A stretch of 64,000 nt of DNA from Bernardetiaceae bacterium (GTDB taxonomy: Bacteria; Bacteroidota; Bacteroidia; Cytophagales; Thermoflexibacteraceae), in assembly GCA_025057115.1 (NCBI GenBank), contig JANWWZ010000001.1, forward strand, positions 290,324 to 354,323, in the 5' to 3' direction. Positions 56,971-64,000 of this stretch are shown piece by piece (position 1 is the stretch's first letter; every line of letters begins with the position of its first letter). The translations under genes were made by a program, and so were the position numbers. Under the pieces are notes generated by a model, which searched no databases, was not told the DNA's origin, and saw only the letters and a list, made by a program, of their open reading frames with translations.

Positions 56971-56972
56971 AA

Positions 56973-57854
56973 TTAAGGTGAAGCAGTGGAAAGTTTCTCT
57001 TCTGCTTCGGCAAGGGCTTTTGTGGCAAGTTCTCTGCCGAGTTGTATCAGTTCTGCGGCTTTGAAAAACTCAAAAGTCCCTGCTGAGTCTTCAGGGATGT
57101 TGATTAGAATATCTGGTGGGTAGTGAGCAAGGGTAAGTTGTGCAATGCGTTTTATCATAGCAGAGGAAGCGGCAGAAACGAGAGAGTAGTAACCGAGGCT
57201 TTGTCTGTCTTCGGAAAAAGACAAACGAGCAAGTCGGGTTAGAAGGCTAGTGGACTGGGAATCAGTAGAAGATTGTTTTTTTGGCAAAGGGTTGGAACTT
57301 CTTTCGCCGTAAAGGTTCACTACGGCAATCCATTCATCGCCCTTTTTAGGCACGTACTGAATAGGGATAGGGTTTAAAATTCCTCCATCTACTAAAAATG
57401 TATCGCCATACTTTACAGGGGTAATTACAGCAGGGATGGCAATAGAGGCTCTGATGGCTTGGTAAAAGCTACCCGATGTAAAAACGACTGCCTTTTGGTT
57501 GAGTATGTCAGTGGCAACAGCGGCAAAGGGAATGGGCATATCTTCGATGGGCATATCGGGAATAAAAGTCTTCATGGTGTCAAATACCTTTTCCGCTTTG
57601 ATAAGTCCATGAGGGGCTAGGGTAAAATCTATCAGTTCCCATATGTGGCGTTTGTTGAGCTTGGTGAGCCATTGAGTATAGGAGTTTAGTTTACCCATTG
57701 CGAACAAGCCGCCGATGAGCGCTCCGATAGAAGAGCCTGCTACAGAAGTAATTTGGAAACCATTTTCTTGTAGAATTTGGATGGCTCCTGCCTGTGCCAA
57801 TCCACGCGAGCCACCACTGGAAAGTACTAGGGCTACCTTTTTGGCCATCTTCAA
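56973..57854 (-). CDS. Patatin-like phospholipase
   Basis: 293 residues. Ser-Asp dyad lipase: oxyanion GGSRG (14-18), nucleophile Ser42 in AGSSIGA, catalytic Asp156 in VDGGILNPIP. No signal peptide, so probably cytoplasmic. Starts MKMAKKVALVLSSGG. Lies 20 bases beyond the birA stop on the same strand and is probably co-transcribed. Confidence 0.93.
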   Translation of the reverse strand: MKMAKKVALVLSSGGSRGLAQAGAIQILQENGFQITSVAGSSIGALIGGLFAMGKLNSYTQWLTKLNKRHIWELIDFTLAPHGLIKAEKVFDTMKTFIPDMPIEDMPIPFAAVATDILNQKAVVFTSGSFYQAIRASIAIPAVITPVKYGDTFLVDGGILNPIPIQYVPKKGDEWIAVVNLYGERSSNPLPKKQSSTDSQSTSLLTRLARLSFSEDRQSLGYYSLVSAASSAMIKRIAQLTLAHYPPDILINIPEDSAGTFEFFKAAELIQLGRELATKALAEAEEKLSTASP

Positions 57855-57874
57855 AGCAGTCTGTAAAAAGTCGG

Positions 57875-58645
57875 TTAAACAAACTTAATTTGCTTGAGGT
57901 CAAAAAGTGCTATGCCTTTAGCGGTTTGCACTACTAGCCTTCCAGCATTTTCTACGTCTTTAATAATTCCCTCGAACTGCAAAGGGACTTCTCCCCGCAG
58001 GTCGATGTATTTTGCTGGTTGTCCTAGCTGATAGAGCCTGCTGAGGTAATCCCTTTTTATGGACGTGTAGCCTTGTTGCTGCAATTGTAAGTAGCGCTTT
58101 TCAAGGCATACCATAAGCTGGTTGAACACCTGGGGAAGAGACCACTCTCGCCCTGCCTGTGCTTTTAAGGAGGTGGCGGGCAATCCTTTAAACTCAGTCT
58201 GATTGACATTCAGTCCAATGCCTACCACACTGTAGCGGATTGCAGTTCCTTGCAGAATATTTTCAATTAAAATGCCACTTATTTTCAAATTGTTGACATA
58301 GACGTCATTTGCCCACTTTACCCACAGAGAAGCCTGAGGCAAACAAGTCTGCACAACATCAGCTACCCCGAGAGAAACTACCATATTGAGAGCAAAAGCG
58401 CTACTGGGAGCCAGGAAAGAAGGAGTCCAAATGACGGAGAGGGTTAAATTTTGTCCTGGCAGTGAATGCCATCTATTGCCTTGCTGCCCTTTGCCTTGCG
58501 TTTGGTAGTCGGCTATTACAACAGTTCCATTTACCTGCTCGCCTGAGTGAATAAGCTCAACTGCTACATCATTAGTAGAATGACAACTTGGCAGGTAGAT
58601 GACTTTTTTACCCGTAAATAAGGTCTCAGCAACAATTTTGTACAA
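57875..58645 (-). CDS. birA: Biotin--[acetyl-CoA-carboxylase] ligase
   Basis: Adds biotin to carboxylase carrier protein. 256 residues, without an N-terminal DNA-binding domain, so a monofunctional ligase. Motifs: CHSTNDVA, the ATP/biotin loop GKGQQGNRWHS (variant of GRGRRGRxW), KWANDVYVN, GILIEN, and GIGLNVNQ. Divergent from rsfS, with 57 bases between the starts. Confidence 0.95.
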   Translation of the reverse strand: MYKIVAETLFTGKKVIYLPSCHSTNDVAVELIHSGEQVNGTVVIADYQTQGKGQQGNRWHSLPGQNLTLSVIWTPSFLAPSSAFALNMVVSLGVADVVQTCLPQASLWVKWANDVYVNNLKISGILIENILQGTAIRYSVVGIGLNVNQTEFKGLPATSLKAQAGREWSLPQVFNQLMVCLEKRYLQLQQQGYTSIKRDYLSRLYQLGQPAKYIDLRGEVPLQFEGIIKDVENAGRLVVQTAKGIALFDLKQIKFV

Positions 58646-58655
58646 GAAAATTGCG

Positions 58656-58663
58656 TATTTTTG
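58656..58663 (+). promoter_or_regulatory. Candidate -7 element for rsfS-ftsH
   Basis: TATTTTTG fits TAnnTTTG exactly. A TTTTG lies about 15-17 bases upstream and overlaps the birA start codon. Transcription would start near 58670, about 33 bases before the rsfS ATG at 58703. Confidence 0.45.
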
Positions 58664-58702
58664 TATGAAAGCAAAGTTAAATCAAGTGCGATTAGATTTT
58701 GC

Positions 58703-59107
58703 ATGATACAACACACGCAAGGTATAAACCAGTACGTAGATTCAGCGCTCCTAAGCCGAGTAGTGGCAGAAGGAATGCTAGAGAAAAAGGGAATCGACAT
58801 TGTTATTATGGATTTGCGCAAAGTGAAAAACGCTGTTACGGACTTCTTCGTGATTTGTTCAGGCAATTCCGACACTCAAGTAGAAGCATTGATGAACTCG
58901 GTAGAAGAACAAGTCTTTAAGCGTTTAGGGGAATGGCCTTGGCACAAAGAAGGTACTAGCCACCGCGAATGGATTTTGCTGGATTATGTCAATGTAGTGG
59001 CGCATATTTTCAAAAAAGAACGCCGCGAGTTTTATGGGCTGGAAGAGCTCTGGGGCGATGCAGAAACCATTCACGTGGCTACCTCTCTGCTTCCAGCTAC
59101 TTTGTAA
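58703..59107 (+). CDS. rsfS: Ribosome silencing factor RsfS
   Basis: Binds ribosomal protein L14 and blocks subunit joining when nutrients are low. 134 residues from the ATG at 58703; an upstream Met at 58661 is in the promoter region. Family motifs: VVAEGMLEKKGIDIVIMDL, TDFFVICSGNSDTQVEAL, GTSHREWILLDYVNVVAHIF and the FYGLEELWGDA end. Heads the rsfS-ftsH pair, a usual order in Bacteroidota. Confidence 0.93.
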   Translation: MIQHTQGINQYVDSALLSRVVAEGMLEKKGIDIVIMDLRKVKNAVTDFFVICSGNSDTQVEALMNSVEEQVFKRLGEWPWHKEGTSHREWILLDYVNVVAHIFKKERREFYGLEELWGDAETIHVATSLLPATL

Positions 59108-59179
59108 AGTGGAACATTCACCTTTTTGCATTTGTTTATCCGAAAGAACTAATACAACCATTTTAGCAACTCTACAGCG

Positions 59180-61213
59180 ATGGCAAATAACTCAAACAAT
59201 TCTCAGAATAAAAGTCCGCTCCTTCCTAAACCTACGCCAAAGAACAATTACCAAATATGGCTGTTGCTCATCATTATTGGCGTAATATCGTCTTTGTATT
59301 ACTTCAATCGGGCAACACCTACTATCACCATCACGCAAAAGCGCTTTGAACAGATGCTTGCTGCGGGGGATGTGCGCAATATTGTCATTGTCAATCGCCG
59401 TTTTGTGGAAGTGTACTTGACTCCTGAGGCACTTAACAAGCCGCAGTATAGGGAGGAGTTTGCCAACCGCAGCCCTATGGCATTTATGCAAGGTCCGCAC
59501 TACAAGTTCAATATTGCCTCTGATGAGAAATTCCTCAACGATTTGGATGAAATACAAAAAGACATTCCGCGCGACAAACGCCTCGAGTTTGCCACCGACA
59601 ATGACCGACCTGATTTCAGCAACATATTCTGGACGTGGGGCTTTCTTTTGTTCCTTGTTTTTGGCTTTTACCTTTTAATGCGCCGCATGGCTAGTGCAGG
59701 TCCGGGTGGACAAATTTTCAATATTGGCAAGTCTCGCGCAGCCTTGTTTGATGCTGAAAATAAGGTAAAAGTAACCTTTGCCGACGTGGCTGGGCTAGAT
59801 GAGGCAAAACAGGAAGTAGAAGAAATTGTTGATTTTCTTAAAAATCCCACTAAATACACTAGTTTGGGGGGCAAAATTCCTAAGGGCTGTTTGTTGGTAG
59901 GTCCTCCTGGAACAGGGAAAACTTTGCTGGCAAAAGCAGTAGCAGGAGAAGCGGGAGTACCTTTCTTTAGCCTTTCAGGTTCAGACTTTGTAGAAATGTT
60001 CGTGGGAGTGGGAGCGGCTCGCGTGCGCGACCTGTTCAAACAGGCTAAGGAAAAAGCCCCGTGCATTGTCTTTATCGATGAAATAGATGCGATAGGTCGG
60101 TCGCGGGGACGTGGCTCTTTCCCAGGAGCTAACGACGAAAGAGAAAACACGCTCAACTCCTTGCTGGTAGAAATGGATGGCTTCGGAACTGACTCTGGCG
60201 TTATTATTCTGGCAGCCACTAACCGCCCAGACGTGTTAGACAGCGCCTTGCTGCGCCCAGGCCGCTTCGACCGACAAATTAGCGTGGATAAGCCCGACAT
60301 CATAGGGCGGGAAGCCATCTTCCGCGTACATATGAAGCCCCTTAAGCTGGCAGAAGACGTGGATGTAAAAAAATTAGCTGCCCAAACGCCAGGCTTTGCA
60401 GGAGCAGAAATAGCCAACGTGTGCAATGAAGCAGCCCTTATCGCTGCCCGACACGGCAAAAAGAAAATTGACATGAAGGATTTTCAAGATGCCATCGACC
60501 GCGTTATCGGAGGCTTAGAAAAGAAAAATAAAATTATTTCTCCTGAAGAAAAACGCATCGTTGCTTACCATGAAGCAGGACATGCCGTTGCAGGGTGGTT
60601 TCTAGAGCACGCTGACCCCTTAGTAAAAGTGAGCATCGTACCTCGCGGCGTTGCTGCCTTGGGCTATGCCCAGTATTTGCCTAAAGAGCAGTTTCTTTAT
60701 ACCACCGAGCAGCTCTTTGATGAAATGTGCATGGCTCTAGGCGGAAGAGCTGCTGAAGATGTCGTGTTCGGAAAGGTTTCTACAGGTGCTCTAAGCGACC
60801 TTGAACGAGTAACTAAAATGGCTTATAGCATGGTTTCCATCTACGGCATGAATGAAAAAATTGGCAATATTTCCTTTTACGACTCCAAGCGCTCTGACTA
60901 CATCTTTGAAAAACCTTACTCAGAAGCAACTGCAAGACTAATTGATGAGGAAGTGAAAAAATTAGTCGATAGTGCTTATCAAAGGACCAAAAACCTGCTC
61001 ATTGAAAAGCGCAAGGAACTGGAAACCATCGCCCAAGAACTATTGAGCAAAGAAATCATTTTTCAAAGCGATATAGAGCGGCTTATTGGCAAACGTCCTT
61101 TCCCTCATCAAACTACTTACGAGGCTTATACCAAAGGAAGCAACTCCAAAGAGCAAGAGCAAAAGCAAGAAGAACCTGCAACCAGCGAGGTGAGTGCTGA
61201 AAAGGTTTCCTAA
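59180..61213 (+). CDS. ftsH: ATP-dependent zinc metalloprotease FtsH
   Basis: Membrane AAA+ protease for quality control. 677 residues: helix 1 ([19 protein letters not shown]), a periplasmic domain of about 110 residues, helix 2 ([16 protein letters not shown]), AAA core with Walker A GPPGTGKT (around 243-250), Walker [20 protein letters not shown], and the zinc site HEAGH (around 464-468). Acidic, Gln-rich C-terminal tail. Terminator follows at 61238-61276. Confidence 0.97.
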   Translation: MANNSNNSQNKSPLLPKPTPKNNYQIWLLLIIIGVISSLYYFNRATPTITITQKRFEQMLAAGDVRNIVIVNRRFVEVYLTPEALNKPQYREEFANRSPMAFMQGPHYKFNIASDEKFLNDLDEIQKDIPRDKRLEFATDNDRPDFSNIFWTWGFLLFLVFGFYLLMRRMASAGPGGQIFNIGKSRAALFDAENKVKVTFADVAGLDEAKQEVEEIVDFLKNPTKYTSLGGKIPKGCLLVGPPGTGKTLLAKAVAGEAGVPFFSLSGSDFVEMFVGVGAARVRDLFKQAKEKAPCIVFIDEIDAIGRSRGRGSFPGANDERENTLNSLLVEMDGFGTDSGVIILAATNRPDVLDSALLRPGRFDRQISVDKPDIIGREAIFRVHMKPLKLAEDVDVKKLAAQTPGFAGAEIANVCNEAALIAARHGKKKIDMKDFQDAIDRVIGGLEKKNKIISPEEKRIVAYHEAGHAVAGWFLEHADPLVKVSIVPRGVAALGYAQYLPKEQFLYTTEQLFDEMCMALGGRAAEDVVFGKVSTGALSDLERVTKMAYSMVSIYGMNEKIGNISFYDSKRSDYIFEKPYSEATARLIDEEVKKLVDSAYQRTKNLLIEKRKELETIAQELLSKEIIFQSDIERLIGKRPFPHQTTYEAYTKGSNSKEQEQKQEEPATSEVSAEKVS

Positions 61214-61237
61214 GTTTAGCAGTTTTCCAGTTCGCAT

Positions 61238-61276
61238 AAGCTTGGCAAAACAGACTCGCCGAGCTTGTGTTTTTTT
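61238..61276 (+). terminator. Intrinsic terminator of rsfS-ftsH
   Basis: 9-bp stem AAGCTTGGC/GCCGAGCTT with one T-G pair (61238-61246 with 61258-61266), 11-base loop, followed by GTGTTTTTTT. Confidence 0.85.
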
Positions 61277-61293
61277 CATGAACACCATTTGCA

Positions 61294-61301
61294 TATATTT
61301 G
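61294..61301 (+). promoter_or_regulatory. Bacteroidota -7 element for the OmpH-like gene
   Basis: TATATTTG, an exact match to TAnnTTTG, about 33 bases before the GTG start at 61334. The -33 region overlaps the ftsH terminator's T-run and has no clear TTG. Confidence 0.5.
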
Positions 61302-61333
61302 CCCAGTGAAATGTTTAACAAGAATAAAGTAGC

Positions 61334-61954
61334 GTGAAAAATAACCTTTCTCTACTGCTAAATATAGTATTGCTTGCTGCGGTAGCTTATTTATATTACT
61401 TGCACTTTTCTGCTCAAAATCCAGCCGTTACTACTTCTGTTGCAAAAGACAGCAGTAGCGTTCCCATTGCTTTTATCAATACCGATACGCTGCTGAGCAA
61501 CTACAAAATGTTTGAAGACATGCAAAATGAACTAGCAGAAAAGCGCAGCAAAGTAGAAAAGCAGTTAATTGCTCGCGGACAATCACTGCAACAAGAAGCC
61601 AGCAGTGTAGAAAAGCGCATTCAGGCAGGGCTGATGAGCAACAATCAAATTCGGGAAGCGCAAGAAAACCTTAGCCGGAAAGAACAAGAGTTAATGGCTT
61701 ACCGCGAAACTGTTATGGCAGGATTGATGGAGGAAGAAAAAATTATTAACAACCGCGTTTACGATAGCTTAATATCATTTTTGAAAGAATACAATAAAGA
61801 TAAAAAATTCCGCTACATTCTGGGTTATACGAAAGGCGGCGGCATTCTACTGGCTGACGAACACCTCGATATCACCGATGAAATACTTAAAGGGCTCAAT
61901 GAAAAGTACAAACAAAGCCTCAACAAGCCCGTAGAAAGCAGCAAAAAGAAATAA
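61334..61954 (+). CDS. OmpH/Skp-like periplasmic chaperone
   Basis: 206 residues from a GTG start. N-terminal signal anchor (LLLNIVLLAAVAYLYYLHF), then the Skp core: PIAFINTDTLLSNYKMFEDM, a long coiled coil (about residues 70-150), and a return strand KFRYILGYTKGGGILLADEHLDITDEIL. Holds unfolded outer-membrane proteins in the periplasm. The GTG is preferred because no in-frame ATG precedes the signal. Confidence 0.9.
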   Translation: MKNNLSLLLNIVLLAAVAYLYYLHFSAQNPAVTTSVAKDSSSVPIAFINTDTLLSNYKMFEDMQNELAEKRSKVEKQLIARGQSLQQEASSVEKRIQAGLMSNNQIREAQENLSRKEQELMAYRETVMAGLMEEEKIINNRVYDSLISFLKEYNKDKKFRYILGYTKGGGILLADEHLDITDEILKGLNEKYKQSLNKPVESSKKK

Positions 61955-62123
61955 CGGTAGGCATTCTTTACAATCAGGCGTTAAATCTGGGCTGTTAAAC
62001 AAAAAAAGCAGCCGCTGACTCAAACTTCACCTGTTGTTTTATCCTCGTTCAATCTAAAAAAATTACCTTTTTAGCAAATAAACCTTTTCTTCAAGCAAAT
62101 TTGAAGAAACAAGGTAAAAAACG

Positions 62124-62744
62124 TTACACCATTACCCATATCCCTGTATAACAACACAGAAAACCTAGTCCTGAGCCAGCGAGTATTTCGTTAGGAGTGT
62201 GGGCTCTCAAGGCTAACCTCGCAGAGGCAGTAAGCCCCCATATGATGATAGCAGCTAGCAAGGGGTAAAAAAAATTTGCATCCGGAAAAACTTGTTGTAT
62301 GGCTACCAGCGTACCTGTGCTCCCGCTGACTCCTATCGCATGTGCGCTAATTTTGTAAAAGATGGTAATTAACAAAGTAAGCAGCACTGTAAAAGCCACT
62401 ACAAGCATGACAGTAGGCAACAAAGTTACTTGAGGTAAGCGAGTAAAAAAGTAAAGAGCAGTGCCGCTGTAAGCAGTTATGCTTATGACAAAAGGAATAA
62501 GGCGGTCTCTGCGCTCCGGCAATGATAAATGGGTAATCATTTTTATTCGGTGTAGCAAGAGTAATAGCATAGCTGGTAAAAGAAAAGTAAGGCAAAAAAC
62601 GACGGCAATTAACAAAAATTTAATTTTATGGTCATATGCTACCGCTTCAGCAGGACCGCCCAACAAAATCACTGTGCATAAATACGTTGCCATTAAGGAA
62701 GGATGCATTATCACGGATACCACTAAAGCAGTTTTAGGACTCAT
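62124..62744 (-). CDS. PAP2-superfamily-like membrane protein
   Basis: 206 residues with about six hydrophobic segments. It carries only partial phosphatase motifs: an Arg-rich segment ERRDRLIPF, SAHAIGVSG in place of the PSGH motif, and R-x5-H-x3-E in ARLALRAHTPNEI. Bacteroidota have such PAP2 relatives; phosphatase activity is doubtful here. Its ATG overlaps the rpoN stop codon as ATGA, so it is co-translated with rpoN. Confidence 0.6.
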   Translation of the reverse strand: MSPKTALVVSVIMHPSLMATYLCTVILLGGPAEAVAYDHKIKFLLIAVVFCLTFLLPAMLLLLLHRIKMITHLSLPERRDRLIPFVISITAYSGTALYFFTRLPQVTLLPTVMLVVAFTVLLTLLITIFYKISAHAIGVSGSTGTLVAIQQVFPDANFFYPLLAAIIIWGLTASARLALRAHTPNEILAGSGLGFLCCYTGIWVMV

Positions 62745-64000
62745 AACTCCTTGCGCAACCGTGCAACTGGAATGTTCATCTGCTCCCTGTACTTGGCAAC
62801 TGTGCGGCGTGCAATATTGTATCCCCTTTCATTGAGAAGTTTTTCTAGTTTATCATCTGAATAAGGCTTGCGCTTGTTTTCATTGTCAATAATTTCCTTA
62901 AGTACATATTTGACCTCTTTACTGCTGACATCTTCTCCAGAATCAGTGCTAATGCTTTCAGAGAAAAAGTACTTAAGAGGAAAAACGCCAAAATCAGTTT
63001 GAATAGTTTTACTATTGGCAACGCGCGACACAGTGGAAATATCCATGCCAATTTTTTGAGCAATGTCCTTGAGAATCATTGGTTTTAATTTGCTTTCGTC
63101 CCCTTCCCTAAAATATTCCTCTTGGTACTCAATAATGGCGTTCATCGTTTTAAGCAAAGTTTGTTGGCGCTGCTTGATAGCATCAATGAACCACTTGGCA
63201 GCATCGAGCTTCTGCTTGAGAAATAAAACTGCTTGCTTGAGTTTTTTGTCTTTTTTGCTAGCCTTTTCGTAAGTGTCCAACATTTCCAAGTAAGAACGGC
63301 TAATGCGCAACTCAGGGGCATTGCGAGCATTAAGAGTAAGATGAAAGCGTCCTTGTTCATCGGTGCGCAGAATAAAATCAGGAGTAACGTGGTGATTGCG
63401 CGTAAAGTCATTAGTGCTTTCCCCTGGCTTGGGGTTGAGATGAATGATGACGTTTACTGCTGCTTTTAACTCTTCTTCAGTAATCTCTAACCGCTTTTCA
63501 ATCTTGTGATAATGTTTTTTGATAAATTCATCGAAGCAAAGGGAAATAATTCGCAAAGCGTTGCGCACGTGGGGATTGCTCTGGTCTTTGCGTTTTAGTT
63601 GTAGTTCTAAGCACTCTTTTAAGTTTCGGGCGGCGATTCCAGGAGGTTCAAAAGTATGCTGGATTTTATGCAAAATTTCCTCTACTTCTTCTACAGTAGT
63701 TTCGATGTTTTGGGTAAAGAGCAAATCGTTGACAATACCTTGTAGTTCGCGTCGGATGTAGCCTTCCCCATCAATATTGCCGATGAGTTGTACCCCGATG
63801 GCATGTTGTTTTTCATTCAAATCTAAATAACCCAATTGCTGCATGAGCGAGTCAGTAAGGGACTCAGTAGTAGCCAGGGGCATTTCTCTTTCTTCCTCAT
63901 TGTTACTAGGACCATCTCCCTGCATTTTATAACCCGCTTCGTCATCAGGAATGTAGTCCGACACGTTCAATTCGAGCTCCTCGAGGCTTTCAGTCTCCTC
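62741..64000 (-). CDS. rpoN: RNA polymerase sigma-54 factor, N-terminus cut by the window
   Basis: The reading frame is open through the window edge, so the start and the Gln-rich region I lie outside. Visible: the acidic linker of region II, the core-binding region III (ATTESLTDSLMQQLGYL, GNIDGEGYIRRELQGI, HTFEPPGIAARNLKECL), the helix-turn-helix (LKDIAQKIGMDISTVSRVANSKTIQTDFGVFPLKYFFSE area, read in parts) and the RpoN box ARRTVAKYREQMNIP near the end. Reads promoters of the -24/-12 class with activators. Overlaps the PAP2-like gene by 4 bases. Confidence 0.95.
   Translation of the reverse strand, partial: EETESLEELELNVSDYIPDDEAGYKMQGDGPSNNEEEREMPLATTESLTDSLMQQLGYLDLNEKQHAIGVQLIGNIDGEGYIRRELQGIVNDLLFTQNIETTVEEVEEILHKIQHTFEPPGIAARNLKECLELQLKRKDQSNPHVRNALRIISLCFDEFIKKHYHKIEKRLEITEEELKAAVNVIIHLNPKPGESTNDFTRNHHVTPDFILRTDEQGRFHLTLNARNAPELRISRSYLEMLDTYEKASKKDKKLKQAVLFLKQKLDAAKWFIDAIKQRQQTLLKTMNAIIEYQEEYFREGDESKLKPMILKDIAQKIGMDISTVSRVANSKTIQTDFGVFPLKYFFSESISTDSGEDVSSKEVKYVLKEIIDNENKRKPYSDDKLEKLLNERGYNIARRTVAKYREQMNIPVARLRKEL

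Noticed and set aside
61040..61321. Minus-strand frame of 93 codons over the ftsH 3' end and terminator
   Set aside because: It is antisense to the conserved FtsH C-terminus and has a composition explained by the opposite strand; no start or family support.

Overview
This window looks like chromosomal DNA of a gliding-type, aerobic member of the Bacteroidota (Cytophagales-like; the sequence does not let me name a genus). The signs are: two large secreted proteins with type-A and one with type-B C-terminal sorting signals of the type IX secretion system (T9SS), a GldF gliding ABC permease, a three-gene succinate dehydrogenase of the Bacteroidota type with a single-polypeptide cytochrome b, a long-form HisG, an OmpH/Skp-like periplasmic protein, sigma-54, and few Shine-Dalgarno sites. 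Several upstream regions carry the Bacteroidota -7 element TAnnTTTG, which often also settles the choice of start codon. GC content is moderate to low by eye. I see no rRNA, tRNA, CRISPR array or intact insertion sequence.

Layout. 1-5.3 kb: heavy-metal RND efflux pump and adaptor, then gldF. 5.3-7.5 kb: radA and a LysM protein, separated by an unusual pair of mutually exclusive hairpins. 7.5-11.7 kb: dTDP-sugar genes rfbB and rfbA flanking an unknown four-helix membrane protein and a TauE/SafE permease. 11.8-16.9 kb: a 1522-residue secreted protein with ten tandem Kre9/KNH-like repeats and, just upstream, a small membrane protein carrying one copy of the same repeat. 17-21.6 kb: orphan ATP-grasp enzyme, lipid hydroxylase, unknown secreted protein, lysA. 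21.6-29.3 kb: Wzi/RemB-like outer-membrane barrel with a secreted glycosidase-like protein, a flippase-like membrane protein, scpA and recQ. 29.3-30.9 kb: pterin dehydratase and kynureninase. 31-39.4 kb: orphan LuxR-type response regulator, small membrane protein, polysaccharide flippase-like protein, sdhCAB, C-terminal processing protease. 39.5-43.5 kb: T9SS subtilisin-like protease. 43.7-51 kb: hisG, aldehyde dehydrogenase, polysaccharide deacetylase, typA and ppsA. 51.2-56.4 kb: small membrane protein, T9SS type-B protein, unknown membrane protein, RsmB-like methyltransferase, glycosyltransferase. 56.5-57 kb: decayed CHAT-domain gene. 57-64 kb: patatin, birA, rsfS, ftsH, ompH-like, PAP2-like and rpoN (cut by the window edge).

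Most of the window is housekeeping plus cell-surface biology. The most unusual items are the ten-repeat secreted protein with its one-repeat membrane neighbour (11.8-16.9 kb), the alternative hairpins between radA and the LysM gene, the CHAT pseudogene with three in-frame amber codons and no visible frameshift, a Glu where the subtilisin-like protease should have its catalytic Asp, and a solitary gldF without gldG. I found no clear multi-gene system that is plainly new; the repeat-protein pair is the best candidate.
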